DNA of 10,904 bases from Clostridiales bacterium (GTDB taxonomy: Bacteria; Bacillota; Clostridia; Oscillospirales; Acutalibacteraceae), in assembly GCA_012728445.1 (NCBI GenBank), contig JAAYFA010000288.1:1-10904 (forward strand). Direction: 5' to 3'. Below the pieces are notes generated by a model. That model searched no databases. It was given only the letters and a program-made list of their open reading frames with translations, and was not told the DNA's origin. The translations under genes were made by a program, and so were the position numbers. Each line of letters starts with the position of its first letter. The first letter of the stretch is position 1. Shown piece after piece: positions 1-7,435 of the stretch.

Positions 1-642
1 AATAGGAAGATAAAAATCTTTACGCTTTTTGTCGTTTTTGTGCTGATGCTCGGTGTGTTCGGCGCTTGTAAAAGGGCAACGAAGGGCATTGTCATTACAG
101 ACAACGAGGGCAAGACCCGTGTGCTCGCCACGAACGACAAAGGCGAAACCATGACAGACGAAGCGGGCAACTTAATAATTCTTGTCACCGGTTTGGATGG
201 CAAAGAAGAAACGCAGCGGGTGGCCATGCCGGATTCTTATGTGAGCGGCAAAACAATCGAAACAAAAAAATATACCGTGGTTATCCCGAAAGGCTGGGAG
301 CAGGATACGGGTTTGGGTGATGTCAAGCTGATCCATAAGAAGACGGACGGCGAAATCAACCTTGTTACGATGGATGGCAAAACGTTGGAATATGCCATTG
401 ATGAGGCAGAGCAGTTCATGATGTCTATAGAAAATGAAGGGGGCACCGTGGAAACAACAGCGGCCACAATTTGCGAGGTTGAGGCAAAAAAATATGTGGC
501 TAGAGCAGGCAATGGTAACCCAATAACTTTTTATATTTTTGAAAAGAACGGGACCGTATATTCGTTCTACACCGCAGTCGCTGAAGAACATAAAGACAGC
601 GTGGATTTTGAAGCGGTTATAAATTCAATTGTGTTTAAATAG
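1..642 (+). CDS. Secreted lipoprotein, 5' end outside window
   Basis: The reading frame is open from base 1, so the start codon lies just upstream of the window. The visible N-terminus is a lipoprotein signal peptide: basic residues (RKIK), a hydrophobic stretch rich in F, V and L, then V-F-G-A-C with the Cys codon at 67-69 as the likely lipidated residue. The mature part is about 191 residues. Its first 60 or so carry loosely repeated D-x-x-G turns (DNEGK, NDKGE, DEAGN, LDGKE). From about base 271 (YTVVIPKGWE) to the end, the pattern resembles the PsbP/DcrB-like folds of many Gram-positive surface lipoproteins. That resemblance is from pattern only. The gene ends 25 bp before mreB and may be cotranscribed with it. 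Its function is unknown; being outside the membrane next to the mre genes is compatible with a cell-wall role, but nothing proves it. Confidence 0.8.
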   Translation, partial: NRKIKIFTLFVVFVLMLGVFGACKRATKGIVITDNEGKTRVLATNDKGETMTDEAGNLIILVTGLDGKEETQRVAMPDSYVSGKTIETKKYTVVIPKGWEQDTGLGDVKLIHKKTDGEINLVTMDGKTLEYAIDEAEQFMMSIENEGGTVETTAATICEVEAKKYVARAGNGNPITFYIFEKNGTVYSFYTAVAEEHKDSVDFEAVINSIVFK

Positions 643-667
643 GCTCTTGAAAGGGGTTAAATAATAT

Positions 668-1684
668 ATGTTGTTTTCTCAGGATATCGGTATCGATTTA
701 GGTACGGCAAACACGCTGGTTTTTATCAAAGGCAAGGGCATTGTCACGCGCGAACCTTCGGTTGTCGCAGTTGACGGGCGTAGCAATCCGCCGCGCGTGG
801 TTGCTGTCGGCATTGAAGCAAAAGAAATGATCGGCAGAACGCCCGGTTCCATTACAGCTGTGCGTCCCTTGAAGGACGGCGTTATAGCCGATTTTGAAAT
901 AACATCCGACATGCTCAAGGCGTTTATCAAGCGCGCAAGCAGCCGGTCGATGTTTATGCGCACACGCGTGATGATTTGTATTCCCTCCGGCGTTACGGAA
1001 GTGGAGCGCCGTGCAGTATATGACGCGGCAAAAAGCGCCGGCGCTAAATATGTGAGCTTGATTGAGGAAACGATGGCCGCGGATATCGGAGCCGGGCTAC
1101 CCGTGAGCGAAGCGATAGGCAGCATGGTGGTCGATATCGGCGGCGGCACCTCGGAGGTCGCGGTGATATCCTTGGGCGATGTGGTTACCTCCCGTTCCGT
1201 AAGGGTTGGCGGTGACAACTTTGATGCGGCCATCATCGCTTATATTAAGAAAAAATACAATTTGCTCATCGGTGAGCGTACCGCCGAAGATATTAAAATT
1301 ACGATCGGTTCCGCCTATCCTTTTGAAGGGGAAGGTGCGAAGAACATCAAAGGCCGTAACTTGATGGATGGGTTACCCAAAAACATCGAGATAAGCGCAG
1401 AAGAAATTCGCGAAGCACTCGCCGACCCGGTCAACCAAATTCTGGACGCTGTGAGAGCCACGCTCGAAAAAACACCGCCGGAACTTGCCGCAGACATCAT
1501 TGACAGAGGTATTATGCTCACAGGCGGCGGTGCGCTGCTTAGAGGGCTCGACAAGCTTCTTGCCGGTGAAACCAAAATCCCCGTTCTGATAGCCGAAAAC
1601 CCCTTGGACTGTGTTGTTGACGGCACCGGAATTTGTCTTGAGAGCGACTATTTAAGCAAGTTGGGCGCAAAAGGCTATATGTAA
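668..1684 (+). CDS. mreB: Rod shape-determining actin homologue MreB
   Basis: This is a bacterial actin that forms short membrane-bound filaments and guides the elongasome (MreC, MreD, RodA, PBP2) during side-wall synthesis. It is 338 aa, usual for the family. Visible actin-fold motifs are phosphate loop 1 (DLGTANT, residues 10-16), phosphate loop 2 (DIGGGTSE, 156-163) and the adenosine motif TGGGALLRGL (285-294). The MreB/Mbl signature TLEKTPPELAADI is at 265-277. A hydrophobic SMFM segment (94-97) lies where MreB inserts into the membrane. The ATG follows AAGGGG with 11 nt spacing. An oddity is that the normally near-invariant EEPxAAAIGA reads EETMAADIGA (133-142), so Pro becomes Thr and Ala becomes Asp beside the catalytic Glu region. 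The neighbouring mreC and mreD favour MreB over the stand-alone paralogue Mbl. Confidence 0.96.
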   Translation: MLFSQDIGIDLGTANTLVFIKGKGIVTREPSVVAVDGRSNPPRVVAVGIEAKEMIGRTPGSITAVRPLKDGVIADFEITSDMLKAFIKRASSRSMFMRTRVMICIPSGVTEVERRAVYDAAKSAGAKYVSLIEETMAADIGAGLPVSEAIGSMVVDIGGGTSEVAVISLGDVVTSRSVRVGGDNFDAAIIAYIKKKYNLLIGERTAEDIKITIGSAYPFEGEGAKNIKGRNLMDGLPKNIEISAEEIREALADPVNQILDAVRATLEKTPPELAADIIDRGIMLTGGGALLRGLDKLLAGETKIPVLIAENPLDCVVDGTGICLESDYLSKLGAKGYM

Positions 1685-1749
1685 TGGGCCCGATTTGCCT
1701 CACAAAAAAATGCGCCGGTACAACGGCTTACTGTTCAGAGGTTTAAAGA

Positions 1750-2610
1750 ATGCGCCGATTTTTTAAAAGCACAGGCTTTAAAATATTTTTGGCGGTTGTT
1801 GCCACTTTGCTTGTGGGGACGATCGCCGCCGCCTTTTCGAACAGTAAATCTGCGCCCCAAACCTCTGCCGCAGGCACCCTGTTCGGTCCTTTGCAGAGGA
1901 TTTCCTCCTCCCTGTCAAACAAACTCAGTGAATTTTCGATTAACTTTAAATCCTCTGCGAGCTTAGCGGCACAAAAAGAGGAGATGGAGAAGGAAGTCGC
2001 AAGCCTTAGAGAACAGCTTGTGGATTATGAGCAAGAAAAACACAAACTCGATTTGTACGAGGAGTTTTTGGGCGTCAAGGAAGAAAACCCATCCTTTCAA
2101 TTTGTAAGCGCAGCTGTTATCGGCCGCGATGCGGCAGATAAATTCCATATGTTAACCCTTGGTAAAGGTTCTTTGCATGGGGTTCACGTCAATGATCCGG
2201 TAATATACGGCAAATACCTTGTGGGCGTTGTTGTCTCGGTGTTGCCGACGCAGTGCCGTGTGCGCACGCTACTCGACCCGGCGGTCAATGTGAGTGCCTA
2301 TGAAATCAGCACACGGGAAAGCGGTTTTGTGACAACCACGGTTGAACTGTCGCAGCGAGGGTTTTGCCGCCTGCCGGGGCTTGTCAGCACAACGGCAATT
2401 TTGCCCGGCGCCATCGTTTGCACGTCGGGTATCGGCGGCATATATCCCCGTAACCTGATCGTTGGAACGGTCAAAGAAATTGTTGATAACAAAGCGGATA
2501 TATCGCTTTCTGCTGTACTGGAGCCCGGGGTTAAAATCAGTGAGCTCGAGGATGTCTTTATTGTGGTTTCCTTTGAAGGGCAGCTTATCGAAACCCATGC
2601 GGGGGAATAG
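1750..2610 (+). CDS. mreC: Rod shape-determining protein MreC
   Basis: MreC is a bitopic protein of the elongasome whose extracellular beta-barrel domains contact PBP2 and which links MreB filaments to the outside synthetic machinery. The 286-aa product has the expected order: a short basic cytoplasmic tail (MRRFFKSTGFK), one transmembrane helix at about residues 10-29, a linker, a charged coiled coil at about 72-105 (rich in E, K, L and Q), then the beta-rich domain to the C-terminus. The segment around residues 119-150 (SAAVIGRDAADKFHMLTLGKGSLHGVHVNDPVI) and the late GIGGIYPRNLIVGTV are recognisable MreC family patterns. AGAGG lies 8 nt before the ATG. It is 65 bp from mreB and 2 bp from mreD, so translation with mreD is likely coupled. 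Nothing appears truncated. Confidence 0.94.
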   Translation: MRRFFKSTGFKIFLAVVATLLVGTIAAAFSNSKSAPQTSAAGTLFGPLQRISSSLSNKLSEFSINFKSSASLAAQKEEMEKEVASLREQLVDYEQEKHKLDLYEEFLGVKEENPSFQFVSAAVIGRDAADKFHMLTLGKGSLHGVHVNDPVIYGKYLVGVVVSVLPTQCRVRTLLDPAVNVSAYEISTRESGFVTTTVELSQRGFCRLPGLVSTTAILPGAIVCTSGIGGIYPRNLIVGTVKEIVDNKADISLSAVLEPGVKISELEDVFIVVSFEGQLIETHAGE

Positions 2611-2612
2611 AT

Positions 2613-3128
2613 ATGAGCCTGAGCCATGAAAACAAAAACATATATATCCGCCGTGCGCTCTATGCGCTGCTCCTCTTGCTTACCGCAGTGCTGCAGAATA
2701 CACAGGGCTTGTTTCCGGAAATATTCGGTGTTCGTGCTATGTTGCTCATCCCTGCGGTTGTCTGCATCGGGATGCACGAAAGGGATGTTGCCGGGCTTTT
2801 TTTCGGTCTTTTTGCGGGGGTGCTGTGGGATGCTTTTTCTGCGGGGCCACCGAACTTTAACGCCATCATGCTGACCGTCGCGGGCTATGTCTGCGGCTTG
2901 CTCATCGGGTCGATTATGCGCAATAATATTATGACGGCGCTGTTACTCTCTACAAGCTTCATTTTTATTTATAATACCGCATACTGGCTTTTTGCCTATG
3001 TGGTAAAGGGTTATGACAACGTATTTGAGGTTTATTTGAGGTTTTATCTTCCGTCGGTATTGTATACGGTGTTCTTTATGCCGATCTTTTATTACCTGGT
3101 CAGAACCGTTAAGCTTAAAGCAAGCTGA
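2613..3128 (+). CDS. mreD: Rod shape-determining membrane protein MreD
   Basis: This is a small polytopic membrane protein of the elongasome, needed with MreC to position and activate PBP2/RodA. The 171-aa sequence is very hydrophobic, with about five predicted membrane segments: near residues 12-30, 40-55, 60-80, 86-105 plus 110-130, and 140-165. The motif GLFFGLFAGVLWDAFSAGPPNFN is typical of MreD, where a G-rich helix is followed by a W/F-D pair and a polar loop. It starts 2 bp after the mreC stop. A GGGGGA Shine-Dalgarno sits inside the end of mreC, which points to translational coupling. Primary sequence is poorly conserved in this family, so the call leans on position after mreC, length and hydropathy as well as the motif. 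Confidence 0.92.
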   Translation: MSLSHENKNIYIRRALYALLLLLTAVLQNTQGLFPEIFGVRAMLLIPAVVCIGMHERDVAGLFFGLFAGVLWDAFSAGPPNFNAIMLTVAGYVCGLLIGSIMRNNIMTALLLSTSFIFIYNTAYWLFAYVVKGYDNVFEVYLRFYLPSVLYTVFFMPIFYYLVRTVKLKAS

Positions 3129-3185
3129 ACCGAACCCCAAGTGTAAAAACCAATGATACACCTGCGTGAAAGGAAGACTTTCCGG

Positions 3186-5231
3186 TTGAACATGAAAGAA
3201 AAAAAGAAAAAAGCAAGAATTGTGATTACGATTAGTTTGATAATCGGGTTTTTTGCCTTGTTTACCGCAACGCTGATAAAAATTCAGGTTGTTGACGGAG
3301 CGCTATACCTGGCAAAAATTAACTCGGTTTCGGAAAAGGCGGTGGTCATAAAAGCTGCGCGTGGTGAAATTCTTGACCGCAACGGCAATCCGTTGGTGAC
3401 CAACCGTCAAGGCAATTCCATCGTTTTTGAAAGTGCTTACTTTCCGCCGGCGTCCTCCATTGAGCTTAGAGTGGAGATTATTGATGCCCTTATCAAACTA
3501 TTTGAGGCAAACAGCGTGCCTTGGATTGATAACCTGCCCTTGGTACTCGAACCGGGCGGCGGCATCGCTTTTGCGCCGGATAGAGACAGCGATATAACCA
3601 GAATGAAAAGTAAAGATATGCTCAACCTCAACGATTACGCCACTGCGCAGAATTGTTTTGACGAGCTTGTTAAACGCTATAAACTTGAGAAGTACGCGTT
3701 GCCCGAAGCGATGAAGATAGCCTCTGTTTGTTACGAAATGAAGCGGCTGATATTCAATACAAGCAACCCTTATACCTTTGCACTCGATGTCCCGGGGGAA
3801 CTTGTTGCTAAAGTTAAAGAAAACAGCACTTTTTATAAAGGTGTGGATGTTATCATCGAACCCTATCGGGAATACACGGACGGAACGCTGGCCCCCCATA
3901 TCCTCGGGATGGTCGGCGCCATAAGTGCCGAAGAGTATGCAAAACTTAAATCCGAGGGCTACGACCTCAATGATGAAATCGGCAAAAACGGCATTGAAAG
4001 CGCGATGGAAAAGGAACTGCGCGGTGTTGATGGCGTAAAGACCGTTATCACGGACAGCGAAGGGAATGCGACCACAGAAATTACCACCCCGCCCATTCAG
4101 GGCAATACCGTGATATTGACCCTTGATGTAAACTTACAGCGCGTGGCACAGGATGCGCTCAAACAGGTGCTCACAACGATGGATACGCCGGTACCGTCCG
4201 CCGGGGCTGTGATTGTTATCAATTGCAACACGGGGGAAATTCTTGCGTCGGCATCATACCCGACTTACGACATCTCGACATACAGCGAAAACTATAATGA
4301 ACTCTCCAAGGCCAAGGGTGCGCCGCTTTGGAACCGCGCTCTGCTGAGCACCTATGAGGCGGGGTCCACCATGAAGCCTGCGGTTGCTATCGCAGGGCTT
4401 GAGGAAGGGCTTATAACAAAGAGCTCCACGTTTTACTGTAGCGGGACGTACAACTATTTGGACGTAACCTTTAAATGCGAACAGCGGCATGTAAACCGGA
4501 ATGTAGGCGTCGTGAACGCCATTAAAGAGTCCTGCAACACTTTTTTTTATGACTTGGGCAGAAGACTCCAGATAACAAAGATGAACCAGTACCGTACCAT
4601 GCTGGGGCTTGGGCAAAAGACAGGTGTGGAACTCAACGAAGCCGCAGGCAATCTCGCCAGTCCGGAGTACAGGGCATCGATTAACCAGCCTTGGCGCGAC
4701 GGCTATACCATTCAATCCGCCGTGGGTCAAGCGAACAATCTGTTTACGCCTATACAACTTGCCAATTACTGCGCGGCCATTGCCAACGGCGGCACGCTCT
4801 ACCAACCCCACTTTGTCAGGAGTGTGCGCACTTACGACTACTCCGGCACGGTGCTGAACAAGGAAGCGGTCATAAAGTGGGAAACGGGTTTTAGCAAAAA
4901 CACGCTTGATATTGTTAAAGAAGGCATGCTGCTTGTCGGCACGGAAGGGTACTGCCGCACCGCCTTTGCAAAACTGCCGGTCACGGCCGCGGCGAAAACC
5001 GGAACATCGCAGGTTATTCGGGACATTAACGGAACATCGCGTAAAGTCAACAACGGGGAGTTAATCAGCTATGCGCCGGGTGACAAACCGGAAATTGCGA
5101 TTGCACTGGTAGCTGAAGGTTTCTTGGGTGGAACGAGAGCGGCGCCTATGGCTGCGATGATTTACGATTATTATTTTTCTAATACCGGAAAAGCAGAGTC
5201 GCCGCAGATGGAAAACATCTTGCTTGGGTAG
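3186..5231 (+). CDS. mrdA: Class B penicillin-binding protein 2 (elongasome transpeptidase)
   Basis: This is a D,D-transpeptidase that cross-links side-wall peptidoglycan, working with RodA and MreCD. The chosen TTG start gives 681 aa. AAAGGAAG lies 9 nt upstream of it, whereas the upstream in-frame ATG at 3153 has no Shine-Dalgarno; ATG 3192 is a further option. The order is a lysine-rich cytoplasmic tail, one membrane helix (about 11-31), the dimerisation domain beginning at RGEILDRNGNPL, and the transpeptidase domain. All three catalytic motifs are intact: S394-T-M-K, S449-C-N and K604-T-G. Between the first two motifs lies a Cys/His-containing segment (YCSGTYNYLDVTFKCEQRH) resembling the region that binds zinc in E. 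coli PBP2. SpoVD-like division PBPs are an alternative, but no PASTA domain is present and the mreBCD context favours PBP2. A rodA gene is not in the window. Confidence 0.93.
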   Translation: MNMKEKKKKARIVITISLIIGFFALFTATLIKIQVVDGALYLAKINSVSEKAVVIKAARGEILDRNGNPLVTNRQGNSIVFESAYFPPASSIELRVEIIDALIKLFEANSVPWIDNLPLVLEPGGGIAFAPDRDSDITRMKSKDMLNLNDYATAQNCFDELVKRYKLEKYALPEAMKIASVCYEMKRLIFNTSNPYTFALDVPGELVAKVKENSTFYKGVDVIIEPYREYTDGTLAPHILGMVGAISAEEYAKLKSEGYDLNDEIGKNGIESAMEKELRGVDGVKTVITDSEGNATTEITTPPIQGNTVILTLDVNLQRVAQDALKQVLTTMDTPVPSAGAVIVINCNTGEILASASYPTYDISTYSENYNELSKAKGAPLWNRALLSTYEAGSTMKPAVAIAGLEEGLITKSSTFYCSGTYNYLDVTFKCEQRHVNRNVGVVNAIKESCNTFFYDLGRRLQITKMNQYRTMLGLGQKTGVELNEAAGNLASPEYRASINQPWRDGYTIQSAVGQANNLFTPIQLANYCAAIANGGTLYQPHFVRSVRTYDYSGTVLNKEAVIKWETGFSKNTLDIVKEGMLLVGTEGYCRTAFAKLPVTAAAKTGTSQVIRDINGTSRKVNNGELISYAPGDKPEIAIALVAEGFLGGTRAAPMAAMIYDYYFSNTGKAESPQMENILLG

Positions 5232-5259
5232 TTTAATGAGCGGGAACTGGAGGCCGTAT

Positions 5260-5289
5260 ATGGAAAGGTGTGAAGACAAACTTGGCTAA
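5260..5289 (+). promoter_or_regulatory. Possible nine-codon leader ORF overlapping the minD start
   Basis: A TGGAGG Shine-Dalgarno (5248-5253) sits 6 nt before an ATG at 5260 that opens a nine-codon ORF (MERCEDKLG, stop TAA 5287-5289). It is in a different frame from minD and overlaps both candidate minD starts (GTG 5270, TTG 5282). The ribosome site is stronger than the one directly serving minD. If translated, termination at 5289 could couple to initiation at TTG 5282. This is inference from layout alone; the ORF may be chance. Confidence 0.3.
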
Positions 5290-6004
5290 AAAAATCGTTG
5301 TAGCTTCCGGGAAAGGCGGCGTAGGGAAATCAACCTTGACGGCCGGACTTGCCGGCGCATTGACCGGCCTTGGTAAAAGTGTGCTTGTCATTGACTGCGA
5401 TATCGGGCTACGCAGTCTGGATTTAATGCTTGGCGTGCGGGAAATGGTGGTCTTTGACTGGGGCGACTTGGTTTTATACCGCTGTGAACCGCAACAAGCC
5501 ATGCTCAAAACAGACGGTCCGGTGTTGCTTGCGGCGCCGCTGTCCAATAGCGACGCCTTCACGCGTGAAAACTTCAGGGGCCTGGTCAAGAGCTTTGAAA
5601 ATTATTTTGATTATATACTGATAGATGCGCCTGCCGGGATAACCGGCGGATTCCGCCTTGCTGTGGGCGCTGCAGATACCGGGATCATCGTTGCGACGCC
5701 CGACGAGGTATGCGTGCGCGGGGGCGGCATTGCTGCAGATGAAATGATAGAGATGGGTGTTTTTAATCCCAGGCTTGTCATCAACCGTTTCAGTAAAAAA
5801 GCGGTGTTCCGTGACCGACTGTTAAATATTGACGATGTTATTGATGCCGCGGGCATACAGCTAATCGGCGTTGTGCCGGAGGATGGCGAGGTTGCCTTCT
5901 GCGCCACAACGGGCAGGCCATTTCCTGAAAATACACCGGCCGGTCGCGCATTTAAAAGAATTGCCGGCAGGCTTGAAGGGGAAAGTTTACCCTTAAAGCT
6001 GTAA
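5282..6004 (+). CDS. minD: MinD/ParA-family ATPase lacking the membrane-targeting helix
   Basis: This is a deviant Walker A ATPase. MinD normally binds membrane as an ATP dimer and recruits MinC to block polar division. With the TTG start it is 240 aa. Visible are deviant Walker A GKGGVGKST (10-18, signature Lys 11), the MinD-type DCDIGLRSLDLMLG (38-51) and Walker B LIDAPAG (113-119). TTG 5282 fits the usual MinD beginning (MAKKIVV) and lies 13 nt after AAAGG; GTG 5270 is only 1 nt from that AAAGG and less likely. The protein ends at IAGRLEGESLPLKL. B. subtilis and E. coli MinD continue about 15-20 residues here into the amphipathic membrane helix, so that anchor is missing. The usual R-D-A-D-R stretch after Walker B reads R-G-G-G-I (from 146). 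No minC or minE is beside it. The family is sure; classical Min function is doubtful. Confidence 0.88.
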   Translation: MAKKIVVASGKGGVGKSTLTAGLAGALTGLGKSVLVIDCDIGLRSLDLMLGVREMVVFDWGDLVLYRCEPQQAMLKTDGPVLLAAPLSNSDAFTRENFRGLVKSFENYFDYILIDAPAGITGGFRLAVGAADTGIIVATPDEVCVRGGGIAADEMIEMGVFNPRLVINRFSKKAVFRDRLLNIDDVIDAAGIQLIGVVPEDGEVAFCATTGRPFPENTPAGRAFKRIAGRLEGESLPLKL

Positions 6005-6042
6005 CATGATAGAGTAAATTGAAAAAGATCGGAGGTGCTGTC

Positions 6043-7413
6043 ATGCCTAAATCAAAAACAATTGCCGCTATCGCCACCCCACCGGCTGCGGGAGGGATTG
6101 GCATTGTGCGCATTTCCGGTGATGAGGCCTTGCGGGTCGCGGATAAGGTGTTTAAAGCATCAAACAAACTGTTTCTCAGCCAATCAGATGGCTACCGTGC
6201 CTACCATGGCAAGGTTTGGGACGAACAAACGGCTGTAGACGAGGCGATTTGCCTCGTTTTTCGTGCTCCTCACAGCTATACGGGGGAAGATGTGGCGGAA
6301 ATATCCTGCCACGGTGGACTTTTTATTATGCGCCGTGTTCTACAAGCGGTTCTCAACGCCGGCGCCGCTCCTGCCGAGGCGGGCGAATTCACGCGGCGGG
6401 CATTCTGCAACGGGAAAATTGACTTAGACCAAGCCGAAGCAGTCATGTCGCTGATTTCGGCTCAAGGCGACCGGGCGGCCATCGCCGCGCTGAATGCGCT
6501 CGAAGGCAACCTTGGCAAAAAAATTCATGCCTGCGCCGAACCGTTGGTTCGTGCGGCGGCGGGTCTTTCCGCATGGGTGGATTACCCCGATGAGGATATT
6601 GAGGAAATAGAACCGGAAAGTTTAAAGGCGATGTTTTTGCAGGTAAAAACGCAGCTCGAGGATCTTCTCCTGAATTATGATGCCGGTCAAGCGGCAACGC
6701 GGGGCGTGGAAACGGTCATCGTAGGCCGACCCAATGTAGGCAAATCCACTCTGATGAACCTTTTAACCGGTTATGAGCGTTCCATTGTAACGGAATACGC
6801 CGGAACGACGCGGGATACGGTGGAAGAAACCGTTGTTCTCGGAGGCCTTACGTTGCATCTGGCCGATACGGCCGGACTGCGTGAAACCAGCAATCCGGTG
6901 GAAAGTATCGGCGTGGAGCGAGCCATGAAGAAGCTCAGTGGCGCACAGTTGGTGCTCGCTGTGTTTGACGGCTCCGACCCCTTGACGGGGGAAGACAAGC
7001 AATTGCTTGAGCATTGCAGAGAAAAACGTATGATTGCGGTAATCAATAAAACAGACCTACCGCGAGCGCTGGACCTTGCATATATTAACAGCATAGCCGC
7101 TCAAACCGTTGAGCTATCAGCCATGAGTGGCGAAGGTGTAGACAAACTTGCCGATGCGGCCGCGCGCCTACTCGGTACGGAAGATTTTGACCCCGGCAGT
7201 GCCATGCTGGCCAACGAAAGGCAGAGGCTTTGCTGCAAACGGGCAGTTAAGTGGTTGGAAGAATCTTTAAGGACCGTTGAGCTGGGGCACACGTTGGATG
7301 CGACAGGGGTTTGCATCGATGCCGCAATTGAAGCGTTGCTTGAATTGACCGGCGAAAAGGCCGGCGAAGCGGTTGTCAACGAAATATTTAGTCAATTTTG
7401 TGTTGGGAAATAA
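6043..7413 (+). CDS. mnmE: tRNA modification GTPase MnmE (TrmE)
   Basis: With MnmG, this GTPase installs the aminomethyl or carboxymethylaminomethyl group at C5 of the wobble uridine (U34) of certain tRNAs, using a folate-derived carbon. ATG 6043 is preceded by GGAGGTG with 5 nt spacing, much better than the upstream TTG at 6019, and gives 456 aa, the usual length. The N-terminal folate-binding domain starts IAAIATPPAAGGIGIVRISG and contains SYTGEDVAEISCHGG. The inserted G domain has G1 GRPNVGKS (228-235), GTTRDT as the switch/K-loop region, DTAGLRE (from 275) and NKTD (335-338). The C-terminus is C-V-G-K, with Cys453 matching the conserved C-x-G-K active-site tail. It lies 38 bp after minD and 22 bp before mnmG. 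In most Firmicutes mnmE follows yidC/jag rather than a cell-shape block. Confidence 0.97.
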   Translation: MPKSKTIAAIATPPAAGGIGIVRISGDEALRVADKVFKASNKLFLSQSDGYRAYHGKVWDEQTAVDEAICLVFRAPHSYTGEDVAEISCHGGLFIMRRVLQAVLNAGAAPAEAGEFTRRAFCNGKIDLDQAEAVMSLISAQGDRAAIAALNALEGNLGKKIHACAEPLVRAAAGLSAWVDYPDEDIEEIEPESLKAMFLQVKTQLEDLLLNYDAGQAATRGVETVIVGRPNVGKSTLMNLLTGYERSIVTEYAGTTRDTVEETVVLGGLTLHLADTAGLRETSNPVESIGVERAMKKLSGAQLVLAVFDGSDPLTGEDKQLLEHCREKRMIAVINKTDLPRALDLAYINSIAAQTVELSAMSGEGVDKLADAAARLLGTEDFDPGSAMLANERQRLCCKRAVKWLEESLRTVELGHTLDATGVCIDAAIEALLELTGEKAGEAVVNEIFSQFCVGK

Positions 7414-7435
7414 TGTTGGAGGGCAACTGGGATAA

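Noticed and set aside
443..460. parS-like CACCGTGGAAACA in the lipoprotein gene
   Set aside because: An extra base disrupts the CACGTG core, so it does not fit the ParB site.
608..639. Possible promoter (TTGAAG with a TTTAAA) upstream of mreB
   Set aside because: Spacing is about 20 bp and the -10 is poor; it lies in lipoprotein coding sequence and cannot be told from background.
1713..1726. Small hairpin GCCG/CGGC between mreB and mreC
   Set aside because: Only a 4-bp stem with no T-run; too weak to call a terminator or attenuator.
1710..1766. 18-codon ORF starting before mreC and overlapping its start
   Set aside because: No Shine-Dalgarno in front of the ATG; the shared ATGCGCCG word with the mreC start looks like chance.
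4254..4811. 185-codon minus-strand open frame within the PBP2 gene
   Set aside because: It lies opposite an intact transpeptidase domain with all catalytic motifs; the minus-strand product shows no family pattern. The same applies to the other antisense frames, e.g. 679-1236 and 7388-7834.
5990..6042. Frameshift hiding the missing MinD C-terminal helix
   Set aside because: All three frames after 5990 reach stops within a few codons and none encodes a basic amphipathic tail.
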